A stretch of 64,000 bases of DNA from Hetaerina americana (taxonomy: Eukaryota; Arthropoda; Insecta; Odonata; Calopterygidae), in contig JAKTNV010000231.1 in NCBI GenBank assembly GCA_022747635.1, forward strand, positions 124,001 to 188,000, written 5' to 3'. Positions 1 to 8,988 of the stretch are shown piece after piece (position 1 is the stretch's first letter; every line of letters starts with the position of its first letter). The notes under the pieces were generated by a model, which was given only the letters and a program-made list of their open reading frames with translations, was not told the DNA's origin and did not search any database. The translations under genes were made by a program, and so were the position numbers.

Positions 1-394
1 CGTAAGGGAGGAAAGGGGATCCTGGAGGGTGAGCTTTCTGGTTCCCAGCAGGGTGTCGGATGCCCTGTATGGACCGGGGAGTGATACCCCTCTTCGGCCC
101 CGGATTTCGTGTAAACGGGAGGCCGGGAGCTAGCCACTCCCGGTCAATCGGCTTCCGTCGCGTTTTCGCTCCGGTGGCGAGTGCCAAGGTTGTGGGGGTC
201 TGCGTAGGGAGGTCGGAGATGTAAGGGTTTTGGTGGGCCCTTGCACCGAAGATCCACCCCGAAACAGACAACCACTCCAGAAGCGCTATATCCCTCGAGT
301 TAGCCCTGGCGACCGCTCCGGTTTGGCGGAGTGGCGTCCCAAATGTGTGGCTCCGTGGCGGGTGGGGAGGCCGAGGGACGAATCATTTCTTATT

Positions 395-1561
395 ATGGCG
401 GAAAAACCCTTTCCACCACTAAAAAGATCCCGTCCGGACACCGGCGGGGGAGAAAAGTGTATCGGCGCATGTAAGCGCTATTTAATTATGTCTTGTGCAA
501 AGGAAGGTGAGACCTTGAAAAAGGTTTCTCCCTTCTTAATTCGCAGAGTGTTATCACAGATTGTGCCTGGGGACCCAAAGAGCGTGAAGAAGCTCAGGGA
601 TGGTACACTACTTATAGAGACCCTGAACGACACACAGAGCGAAAAACTACTTGCTATGGGAACGCTCCATGACATTCCGATTAAGGTGGAGGTGCACCGC
701 ACTCTTAACACCTGTCGGGGAGTTATCAGTCACTACGACCTTCTATACGTGGACATCGAAGAAATCAAGAGAGAAATGTTCTCTCAGGGAGTGACTGATT
801 GTCGTCGACTCACCACAAGGCGCAACGGAGAAAACGTAAACAGCACCTCCGTGATCTTGACGTTTGCGCGTGATAGACTACCCGACAAGGTGTTTGTGGG
901 CTATGAATCGGTACCAGTGAGGCCATTCATCCCAAATCCCGTGCGTTGTTTCAAATGCCAACGGTTCGGCCATGTCGCGTCGCGCTGCGAGGGCAAGGCC
1001 ACCTGCCCGCGCTGTGGCAAAGACGCGCACGAGGATAAAGAGTGCTCTTCGGAACCTCTTTGTGTGAATTGCAAGGGTACACACCCAGTGTACTCTCGTG
1101 ATTGCCCGAAGATGAAAGAAGAGAGGAAAGTCATGGAGATAAAAACACTGGAAAAAATCCCATATGCGGAAGCGAGGAGAAAATACAGGGCGCTAATCGC
1201 TCCAACTTTCTCCCGGTCCTTTGCTTCCGTTGCAACCACGCAATGTGTAAAGTGTACCATCGCCACGCAGACAGAGATCCCGAAAGAATCCCCAATAGAA
1301 ACCACGCAAGTGCCTAAACCAAAAAGGGTGAAGGATGGAAAGAGTAAGGTGGACAAGGAGCCACCTACTCCTGTGGGCCCTTCAAAGAAGAGCCCACTAA
1401 AAACCACCAAGGGGAACACGCCAAAAGGGCGTGAGAATACACCTTCCCCGCCGCCTCCAGTGAAGCCAAAGAAGCCGGAGGTAATTGAAGAGGACCAGAG
1501 TATCTCTGATACTGAGGTCTTCGCAAACGAGTGGAAGAGGAAACATCGCTTCAAGCGATAA
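395..1561 (+). CDS. I-like LINE ORF1 (Gag-like nucleic-acid-binding protein), copy A
   Basis: This 388-residue protein coats the element RNA and forms the RNP used in target-primed reverse transcription. The first half is a partly basic domain without a family I can name. Residues about 185-240 hold three CCHC zinc knuckles in a row (CFKCQRFGHVASRC, CPRCGKDAHEDKEC, CVNCKGTHPVYSRDC). The C-terminal third is rich in Lys and Pro and ends in a basic patch. The ATG at 395 is chosen because it is the first ATG and is kept in copies C, D and G. The frame stays open upstream to about 230 without an ATG. ORF2 begins 82 bp after the stop. Confidence 0.92.
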   Translation: MAEKPFPPLKRSRPDTGGGEKCIGACKRYLIMSCAKEGETLKKVSPFLIRRVLSQIVPGDPKSVKKLRDGTLLIETLNDTQSEKLLAMGTLHDIPIKVEVHRTLNTCRGVISHYDLLYVDIEEIKREMFSQGVTDCRRLTTRRNGENVNSTSVILTFARDRLPDKVFVGYESVPVRPFIPNPVRCFKCQRFGHVASRCEGKATCPRCGKDAHEDKECSSEPLCVNCKGTHPVYSRDCPKMKEERKVMEIKTLEKIPYAEARRKYRALIAPTFSRSFASVATTQCVKCTIATQTEIPKESPIETTQVPKPKRVKDGKSKVDKEPPTPVGPSKKSPLKTTKGNTPKGRENTPSPPPPVKPKKPEVIEEDQSISDTEVFANEWKRKHRFKR

Positions 1562-1643
1562 CCTCAATAGAGTTGGTCATCTCCCTTTTTAGTCATCTCT
1601 TTTATTTATATATTTATTTATTTATTCTAATTTAACACTTTAA

Positions 1644-4600
1644 ATGTGTTCCATTCTGCAGTGGAACTGCAATGGCTTTTATCGGCACAAGGAGGAGCTG
1701 GCCATTTTAATCCAAGATTTTAAACCCTCTTGTATTTGTCTCCAAGAGACCCATTTTAAGGCTGAAGATAAGGGTATTCTGAAGGGGTTCACTGTTTTTA
1801 GAACGGATGACCTAAGTGGCCAACGAGCCCAAGGGGGAGTAGCAGTTGCGGCCCGTGAGGCCCTTTACACCTCGCGAGTCCAACTGAACTCTCCATTCCA
1901 GGCCGTCGCTGTCACGGTGCACACCCCTGAGAGGATGACGTTATGCAACGTGTATCTGCCAGAGGGTGCACCGGTGACCCGCCTGAACCTTGAAGCCCTT
2001 GTCCACCAGCTTCCTCAGCCGTTCATTTTGATGGGAGATTTTAATGCCCATGATCCTCTCTGGGGAGGGCCAGAAACCCAAAGCAATAGGAGAGGTCGAA
2101 TTTTATCCAACTTTATTGAGGATTTTAACCTGTTTTTATTAAATAGCGGCGAAAAAACCCGGTTTAACAGCTTCAATGGGGAATTCTCAGCAATAGATCT
2201 TTGTCTATGCTCGAGAAGTCTAGCCCCAAAGCTGAAAATGTCCACCCACAACGATCTCTGTGGGAGTGACCATTTTCCTCTTCTACTCGTTAAAGAAGAC
2301 TCTTCGCCCACCATTTCAAAACCTGCGGAAAAGTGGCGTATTAACCGTGCGGACTGGCCACTTTTCAAGCGTACGTTTACATATAAACACGACGCAAGTT
2401 TCGACGCGTTGCACAACGTCGATAAACTAAGTTCAACGCTGTTGGCGGCAGCTACGAAAAGTATCCCTCGTACGTCCGGGAACATTAATCGAGCTCCTGT
2501 CCCTTGGTGGAACGGGGAATGCGACCGGGCGATTCGGGCGAGGAAAAAAGCATTGAGTATTTTTAGAAAATATCCCACGGCAACTAATCTGGCATCGTAC
2601 CGCCGCCTGAGAGCGCGAGCTCGAAGGGCCGTGAAGGAGGCCAAGAGGGCTTCCTGGATAGAATACGTCTCTACCATCAACCATCGCACGCCGCTTGGTC
2701 AGGTATGGGACAAAGTGAAGAAAATCTCCGGGTCCAAGGGCTCATTTGTCATCTCGCCATTGCTTGTTGCTGGCCGGGTGGTTAATTCACCTGCCGAAAT
2801 AAGCAACATATTTGCCAGTCAGTTCGCGGCCAATAGCAGTGACGAGGGCTATGCCGCGGACTTTGCGAACCTGAAGAGGCGATGCGAGAGAGTCCCTCTC
2901 AATTTCGGTGCAGGTCCTACAAGCGAATATTACAATGAGCCTTTCACGTCCTGGGAGCTTAAATCCGCCATCGAAGACTCCCATTACACCTCGCCAGGGG
3001 CGGACGAAATCCACAACGCATTTCTCCGGAATATTCCGGAAACTGCGATTGGGGAGGTCCTAAATACCCTCAACCATTTTTGGAACGAGGGCAGTTTTCC
3101 AAATGCCTGGCGAGAGTCCATCGTGATACCAATCCCAAAACAGGGCAAGGACAAAAATGACCCGAACAACTACCGTCCCATATCTCTCACCAGCTGCCTG
3201 TGCAAGGTGATGGAACGGATGGTAAACCGACGTCTCATGTGGTGCTTGGAGAGTCGACACCTGCTCTCCGACGCTCAGTGCGGCTTTCGGCGTGGAAGGT
3301 CCACGACAGACCATCTGGTTCGCACTGAGAACTTCATCCAGGAAGCCTTTCTCCACCGTCAACACGTCATAGCAGTCTTTTTCGACCTGGAGAAGGCCTA
3401 TGATAGTGTGTGGCGATGGAGAATCCTCAACACGCTCCACAAGTGGGGATTTAGAGGCAACATGGCCCTATTTATCAGAAATTTTTTAACTAACCGCCTT
3501 TTTAAAGTAAGGACTGGGAAGCACTTATCCCGATCTTTTACACAGGAGAACGGGGTACCCCAGGGTTCAGTACTGAGCGTGACGTTATTTGCCATCGCCA
3601 TTAACGACGTGGTGGAACGGATCAATGCCCCGGTGATGGCATCGCTCTATGTGGACGACTTAGCCATATTTTGCCGGTCGACACGACTGCCAAACGCTTC
3701 CAGGCAAGCCCAGGTGACTCTAAACAAACTGGGAGACTGGTCGCGAAAGAAAGGATTTCGTTTCTCCATGGAAAAAACGAAATGCGTGCACTTTCACCGT
3801 CTTCGCGGTTACCACGTTACCCCGACCCTAACCCTGTTGGGTAGGGTTCTTCCATTTGTGGAGTCCGTCCGCTTTCTCGGCATGATCCTGGACCAAAAGC
3901 TGAACTGGCGGGAGCATATCCGCGTGTTACGCGAGAGGTGTCGCCAAACCCTCAACGTTTTAATGTTTTTAACTCACTCCACTTGGGGAGCAGACCGCAC
4001 CACCGTGCTTTTATTGTACAGAGGCTTGGTGCGATCCAAACTGGACTATGGTTCCATAGTGTATTCCTCAGCACGAGAGTCTTACTTGAGACCACTCACA
4101 TGTGTCCACAATGCTGGGATACGGTTGGCCACCGGGGCATTTAGAACAAGCCCAGTTCCAAGCTTACTTGCAGACGCAGGGGAGCCTCCGGTGGAAACCC
4201 GCAGGATGATTTTAATGGGCAACTATGCCTGTAAAATTTTGTCAGAGACAATCCACCCTTGTTTTAACATAGTTTTTAACCAACGGTTTTTAGACTTATT
4301 TAACAGGCGGAGAAGGGCAACTAGGCCCTTTGCCGTTCGTTTTAATGATTTTATTAATGAGGTAAATTTTACATTTCCTCAAATATGCCCCGTCTCCTAT
4401 GCTAAGTATCCGCCTTGGTTAACACCAATGCCGGATATTAAACTCATTGCCAGTGCACGCCGCAAAGCCAAGACGACCGATTCCGAATACCAGCAGCTCT
4501 TTAGTGCCGTCCTCAGCTCACTTTCTGACTTCGTCCCAGTCTACACCGACGGGTCAAAGTCAGAATCTGCATGTGCCTATGCGGTCGTGTCCCACTACCA

Positions 4601-5345
4601 TGGAGTCGTGAGGAAAAAACTGCACACTTCTTGCAGCATTTTCACAGCCGAGCTGTCAGCCATAAGGACGGCCCTAGGAGAAATAAAAGAAAGCAATGGC
4701 TCTTTCCTCATCTGCACCGACTCGTTGAGCGCCCTAAAATCTTTATCGGTCTTTGCACCTGTGCACCCGATAGTCCAGGAGATCCATTATACCCTGTTGT
4801 CCCTTCAGAGAAAGGGGAACAGGGTCTCCTTTATATGGACTCCTGGTCACGTCGGCATAAGAGGCAACGAAAAAGCTGACCAGGCAGCGAAGGATGCCCT
4901 TCGACAACCCGAGACCGACTCCACCTTGGTTCCAATGGAGGACGTGAAGGCCGCCTTGCGGAACTCGGTCCTGCATCAGTGGAAGGAGACTTGGCAGTCT
5001 CTGCAAAATAATAAACTCAGGGCAATAAAACCGGTCGTTTCCCCATGGTCCTCTTCCATCCGGAGCATTCGGAGGGAAGAGGTCATGATTACGCGCCTGA
5101 GAATAGGACACTCTGCCCTCACTCATTCGTACCTCTTTGCGGAGGTAAAAGAACAGCCCCGCTGCAATGAGTGCCTCCAACTCCTGACGATAAAACATAT
5201 CCTGACGGAATGTACAACATACCAAAGGGCCAGATACATGTTGAAGATAAGGGGAGACTTAAGAAATATTTTAGGGGATGACTCTGGGTCTATAAACCGA
5301 GTCTTAAGTTTTTTAAGGTCAACCGGTTTAATGGGGCAGCTTTAG
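1644..5345 (+). CDS. I-like LINE ORF2: endonuclease, reverse transcriptase, RNase H, copy A
   Basis: This 1233-residue polyprotein nicks target DNA and copies element RNA into the nick. The N-terminal ~215 residues are an APE-type endonuclease (QWNCNG, LQETH, GDFNAHD near 131, SDHFPLL). The RT follows, with NNYRPISL, FDLEKAYD near 580, GVPQGSVLS and the active-site YVDD near 669. An RNase H domain has YTDGSKS near 968, an AELSAI glutamate motif, CTDSLSAL, and WTPGHVGIRGNEKAD near 1065. A C-terminal CX2CX7HX4C finger begins near 1174. No stop or frameshift is seen and all catalytic motifs are present. The ATG is conserved in C, D and G. Confidence 0.95.
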   Translation: MCSILQWNCNGFYRHKEELAILIQDFKPSCICLQETHFKAEDKGILKGFTVFRTDDLSGQRAQGGVAVAAREALYTSRVQLNSPFQAVAVTVHTPERMTLCNVYLPEGAPVTRLNLEALVHQLPQPFILMGDFNAHDPLWGGPETQSNRRGRILSNFIEDFNLFLLNSGEKTRFNSFNGEFSAIDLCLCSRSLAPKLKMSTHNDLCGSDHFPLLLVKEDSSPTISKPAEKWRINRADWPLFKRTFTYKHDASFDALHNVDKLSSTLLAAATKSIPRTSGNINRAPVPWWNGECDRAIRARKKALSIFRKYPTATNLASYRRLRARARRAVKEAKRASWIEYVSTINHRTPLGQVWDKVKKISGSKGSFVISPLLVAGRVVNSPAEISNIFASQFAANSSDEGYAADFANLKRRCERVPLNFGAGPTSEYYNEPFTSWELKSAIEDSHYTSPGADEIHNAFLRNIPETAIGEVLNTLNHFWNEGSFPNAWRESIVIPIPKQGKDKNDPNNYRPISLTSCLCKVMERMVNRRLMWCLESRHLLSDAQCGFRRGRSTTDHLVRTENFIQEAFLHRQHVIAVFFDLEKAYDSVWRWRILNTLHKWGFRGNMALFIRNFLTNRLFKVRTGKHLSRSFTQENGVPQGSVLSVTLFAIAINDVVERINAPVMASLYVDDLAIFCRSTRLPNASRQAQVTLNKLGDWSRKKGFRFSMEKTKCVHFHRLRGYHVTPTLTLLGRVLPFVESVRFLGMILDQKLNWREHIRVLRERCRQTLNVLMFLTHSTWGADRTTVLLLYRGLVRSKLDYGSIVYSSARESYLRPLTCVHNAGIRLATGAFRTSPVPSLLADAGEPPVETRRMILMGNYACKILSETIHPCFNIVFNQRFLDLFNRRRRATRPFAVRFNDFINEVNFTFPQICPVSYAKYPPWLTPMPDIKLIASARRKAKTTDSEYQQLFSAVLSSLSDFVPVYTDGSKSESACAYAVVSHYHGVVRKKLHTSCSIFTAELSAIRTALGEIKESNGSFLICTDSLSALKSLSVFAPVHPIVQEIHYTLLSLQRKGNRVSFIWTPGHVGIRGNEKADQAAKDALRQPETDSTLVPMEDVKAALRNSVLHQWKETWQSLQNNKLRAIKPVVSPWSSSIRSIRREEVMITRLRIGHSALTHSYLFAEVKEQPRCNECLQLLTIKHILTECTTYQRARYMLKIRGDLRNILGDDSGSINRVLSFLRSTGLMGQL

Positions 5346-5486
5346 CTTTGGAGCTCATAATTTTAATGCTTTTGATTTTAGCATTTTCCTTTTTTTTGTT
5401 TATATTATTTATTTATATATTTATTCGTATTTATTTGTTTACTTATTCCTAGTTTAAAAGGAACATAAGTTTTACGTGATGACAGT

Positions 5487-5517
5487 GGTGCAAAATGACC
5501 ATAGCTGTCGACGCACC
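5487..5517 (+). other. Conserved 3'-UTR hairpin of the I-like LINE
   Basis: GGTGC at the start pairs with GCACC at the end, and an internal GAC pairs with GTC around a short loop. The hairpin lies just before the terminal ACT repeats. It recurs near the 3' end of copies A, B, D, E and G, and in C with one base changed. LINE reverse transcriptases often recognise a 3' stem-loop, so this is a candidate RT recognition site. That role is inferred. Confidence 0.55.
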
Positions 5518-5542
5518 CTACAAACCCCTAAAACTACTACTA

Positions 5543-6584
5543 CTTCAGTGCCGTCCTCAGCTCACTTTCCGACTTTGTCCCAGTCTACACCGACGGGTCA
5601 AAGTCAGAATCTGCATGTGCCTATGCGGTCGTGTCCCACTACCATGGAGTCGTGATGAAAAAACTGCACACTTCATGCAGTATTTTCACAGCCGGGCTGT
5701 CAGCCATAAGGACGGCCCTAGGAGAAATAAAAGAAAGCAATGGCTCTTTCCTCATCTGCACAGACTCGTTGAGCGCCCTGAAATCTTTATCGGTCTTTGC
5801 ACCTGTGCACCCGATAGTCCAGGAGATCCATTATACCCTGTTGTCCCTTCAGAGAAAGGGGAACAGGGTCTCCTTTATATGGACTCCTGGTCACGTCGGC
5901 ATAAGAGGTAACGAAAAAGCTGACCAGGCAGCGAAGGATGCCCTTCGACAACCCGAGACCGACTCCACCTTGGTTCCAATGGAGGACGTGAAGGCCGCCT
6001 TGCGGAACTCGGTCCTGCATCAGTGGAAGGAGACTTGGCAGTCTCTGCAAAATAATAAACTCAGGGCAATAAAACCGGTCGTTTCCCCATGGTCCTCCTC
6101 CATCCGGAGCATTCGGAGGGAAGAGGTCATGATTACGCGCATGAGAATAGGACACTCTGCCCTCACTCATTCGTACCTCTTTGCGGAGGTAAAAGAACAG
6201 CCCCGCTGCAATGAGTGCCTCCAACCCCTGACGATAAAACATATCCTGACGGAATGTAAAACATACGAAAGGGCCAGAGACATGTTGAAGATAAGGGGAG
6301 ACTTAAGAAATATTTTAGGGGATGACTCTGGGTCTATAAACCGAGTCTTAAGTTTTTTAAGGTATACTGGTTTAATGGGGCAGCTTTAGCTTTGGAGCTC
6401 ATAATTTTAATGCTTTTGATTTTAGCATTTTCCTTTTTTTTGTTTATATTATTTATTTATATATTTATTCGTATTTATTTGTTTACTTATTCCTAGTTTA
6501 AAAGGAACATAAGTTTTACGTGATGACAGTGGTGCAAAATGACCATAGCTGTCGACGCACCCTACAAACCCCTAAAACTACTAC
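5543..6584 (+). mobile_element. I-like LINE, 5'-truncated copy B
   Basis: The sequence resumes inside the RNase H coding region immediately after the ACT repeats of copy A, then continues through the ORF2 end, 3' UTR, hairpin and a short ACT tail. It is therefore a 3'-terminal fragment in head-to-tail contact with A, with no unrelated DNA between them. Its 3' end abuts a CR1-like fragment. Confidence 0.9.
5546..6389 (+). pseudogene. ORF2 C-terminal remnant (RNase H and CCHC), copy B
   Basis: The open frame encodes the RNase H domain (YTDGSKS, CTDSLSAL, TPGHVGIRGNEKAD) and the CCHC finger (CNECLQPLTIKHILTEC). It lacks endonuclease and RT, so it cannot support retrotransposition. The acidic motif near AELSAI reads AGLSAI, losing a catalytic glutamate. 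The frame has no start codon of its own and stays open only because the insertion is young. Confidence 0.85.
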
Positions 6585-7322
6585 CCCATCTTAAGCATCA
6601 AGCGATCGTGGTCAACTTTGTCAAAGGCTTTTGACAGGTCGACTATTATAGCATCCACCTCTATTCCCGCATCCATAGAGTCGAACATTTCTTGGCAGAA
6701 CCCTAATAGCTGAGTTTTGCAAGAGTGCCCTTTTCTAAAACCATATTGGCGACTATACAACCAATTCTCACTCTCCCACAAGTCCCAGAGATAATCAGCC
6801 ATTTCTAATAGCTTGCATACAACTGATGTCAAGCTTACCGGTCTATAATTATCAACTAGTGCCTTATCTCCTCCTTTGAAAATTGGCGTAACATATGCCT
6901 CCTTCCAAGCATTTGGCAGGGCATTATTGTTTAAGGTAACATTGAATAAATGATTTATATAATTTGAAACTACACTACCGCCCAATTTAAGCAAGTCAAT
7001 TGAGATACCATCTGGCCCTTTTGATTTATTTGCCCTCATTTTCATAATTTTTTATAAATTTCTGCGCTCGTCGTTCAAATACTTTTGGTATTTAATATTT
7101 TTTCGCCTCCTTGTTGACTCAGAGATGAATCTACAGGATCCTTTTTATTTACCATAACCTTAAATACACTTGCATACCAATTATTAAACGTATTAGCCTT
7201 TTCCTTATCATCAACGATTAGTGTCCCATCCTCTTTTTTCAAAGCTGTCGTTTTCCCTGTTGTCTTTCCTCCTCCGGAGGTACTTGTAAAATTTATTTCC
7301 ATTATCTATCCCGATTATTTTC
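6585..7322 (-). pseudogene. CR1-like LINE reverse transcriptase fragment
   Basis: The minus strand encodes the N-terminal half of an RT: KGPDGIS, LPNAWKEAYVTPIFKGGD, NYRPVSLTSVVCK, YGFRKGHSC and VDLSKAFDKVDH, which carries the first catalytic Asp. The later YADD region is missing because the fragment ends at copy B. A frame change near 7,045-7,075 separates the KGPDG part from an upstream section of the same protein (7,075-7,302). The motif style fits the CR1/L2-Jockey group. It is a decayed relic, truncated at both ends. Confidence 0.8.
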
Positions 7323-7340
7323 TGTAGAAAATAATCGGGA
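7309..7340. repeat. Perfect palindrome at the CR1 / long-TIR junction
   Basis: Two 14-bp arms (TCCCGATTATTTTC and its exact complement) flank a TGTA loop. One arm belongs to the CR1-like coding sequence and the other to the flank of the tandem array. This looks like a small inverted duplication made at a break or end-joining event. Confidence 0.7.
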
Positions 7341-8391
7341 TTCTGTTATCTCAGCTGATTTTCTAAGAATTTCAAAATATCTCCTTAAACTAGAACGTTT
7401 TTTTTCTAAATTTCACAATAAACCCTAGGAAACACATGTACTTTAAGCAGTCTTTCGCTTACCCCACGCTCCTTGCTTAGTTTAGTAACCAGGGCCCAAT
7501 AACGTCACCTCGGTCGTCATCTCACACGAAAAAACACAAAGTACTTCAAAATATCTCCGAAACTAGAACATTTTTTCTCTAAATTTCACAATACACCCTA
7601 GGCGACACATGTACTTTAAGCAGTCTTTCGCTTACCCCACGCTCCTTGCTTAGTTTAGTAACCAGGGCCCAATAACGTCACCTCGGTCGTCATCTCACAC
7701 GAAAAAACACAAAGTACTTCAAAATATCTCCGAAACTAGAACATTTTTTCTCTAAATTTCACAATACACCCTAGGCGACACATGTACTTTAAGCAGTCTT
7801 TCGCTTACCCCACGCTCCTTGCTTAGTTTAGTAACCAGGGCCCACCATAAGTGACAACGACACGACACTGAACTTGGCCCATGGAGATAGGTTTTTTAAT
7901 AGTTTTTTCTTTTATGCACTCAATATTATCTGAAATACGACCGTTTTTTTCTTCTTTCCAGTGTCACATAGTAGACCAATGTTTTAATGGTAACACACCA
8001 AGTCAGCAATCTGTTTCCTAATTCATTACTTACAGGTTTTTTTTTCATTTTAGCACCATATTCCGGTCACGCATTCCTCATTTTCACACTTCCTCTTGAT
8101 TCTTCACTTCTCTCCATTTTCTTTCTCTGATGTCTTGAGCTGCGAAGATGGGATTGAATGAAAAGGTCTTAGAAGGTATGTATGGATAACCCTTTTTTGG
8201 ATTATTGGTAGTGTTCATTAATACATCACGGTTTTAGTTTATCTGCAAGTTATTCCACATCACCCGAAGAGGTTACTCGCTAGATGCGTTTCTCTTTGTG
8301 CTTCGAGAAGAAACGAGCGAAAAAGAGATCCCCGGGAGGCATATGAGAAACCGCTCGCTCTTTCCCTTAATTAAAAAGGGAGCATCTCCCG
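7341..8391 (+). repeat. Left long terminal inverted repeat with three ~173-bp units
   Basis: Tandem units begin near 7,369, 7,543 and 7,716. Each holds the blocks CTAGAACATTTTTT, CACATGTACTTTAAGCAGTC and CCAGGGCCC. Inside the array is about 540 bp of non-repetitive TIR that ends at GGGAGCATCTCCCG (8,378-8,391). The inverted partner ends at 22,120. Confidence 0.85.
8148..8175 (+). other. Possible TIR-borne start-codon mini-exon
   Basis: An ATG in a strong context (A at -3, G at +4) opens nine codons (MGLNEKVLE) and runs into a consensus splice donor, GTATGT, at 8,176. Lying inside the TIR, it has a twin at 22,336-22,363 on the other strand, so both ends could feed inward transcripts. No matching acceptor or spliced partner could be identified. 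This is a suggestion, not a gene call. Confidence 0.25.
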
Positions 8392-8713
8392 CTCTGATTT
8401 AAGGGATTAACTTCTGTTTAATTTTTTTCAACAATATATTCATACCTTTGATGTTCAAATGAATTCCGTCTAACCGCTTCCTGTTTGGGTGCCCTATCCA
8501 CCTGAAAGAAATATTGTGGGTGTGGAACTTCTTATTGAAATTTTACGGAAGAATATTTAAGAATAACGATTACCTCTCAAAAAATTGTGTTTTTATCGTT
8601 CCGTTGGCGTTGACGAATAAGCTTGCCGCGTCAATCACCCTTATCCCCCCAAATAATGAAAGTAGCAGAAGATATATTTTTTATCTGTATGAAAAAGGAA
8701 TAAAAAAGACATG

Positions 8714-8988
8714 CACACAGTAATCAACCCGAAGGTCGGTTTGGTAGGTGATGGTAGAGTTCACCCATTACTAAGCCCGACGGCGTGTGAAATCCCCACA
8801 TTAGGGTAGGGGGGCCAGTTCCTTTCCCTGTGCTGGCCGGTTATGGTTTCCCAGGAAGACCTGGTACCCGAAAAATTACTCCAGCTTGGGTGGAGCTGCT
8901 GTTGTCCATAGACTTGCCCGAGAATGGAACCCGGGCCTTCTACTTTGTAGTCAAACGCTCAACCCCTAGGACTACCGCGACCGTCGAA
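8714..8988 (-). mobile_element. tRNA-derived SINE, copy 1
   Basis: On the minus strand the element begins with a tRNA-like head including GGTAGTCCTAGGGG and a B-box-like GGTTCCATTC. A family-specific body follows (CAGCTCCACCCAAGC, CTTCCTGGGAAACCATAACC, CACGCCGTCGGGCTTAGTA), ending GGTTGATTACTGTGTG. The same order of blocks occurs at 25,764-26,037 on +. SINEs of this type are transcribed by RNA polymerase III and moved by a LINE partner, which I cannot identify. Confidence 0.85.

Larger units (their letters stand above)
1..5542 (+). mobile_element. I-like LINE, copy A (near full length)
   Basis: This is a non-LTR retrotransposon with two ORFs and a 3' UTR that ends in a conserved hairpin followed by repeated ACT triplets. 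By alignment with copy C, about 205 bp of its 5' UTR lie outside the window. Both ORFs are open, so the copy may be complete. APE-type endonuclease, RT, RNase H and a C-terminal CCHC in one ORF2, plus a simple-repeat tail instead of poly(A), fit the I superfamily. The exact clade is inference. The 3' end is joined directly to truncated copy B. Confidence 0.93.

Noticed and set aside
901..1554. Long minus-strand open frame (217 residues) opposite ORF1, with equivalents in copies C, D and G
   Set aside because: It is the antisense shadow of the conserved ORF1 coding sequence; its recurrence only reflects recurrence of the LINE.
2015..2689. Minus-strand 224-residue open frame opposite ORF2, repeated in other copies
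   Set aside because: Antisense shadow of the endonuclease-linker region. It has no motif and its pattern follows ORF2 codons.
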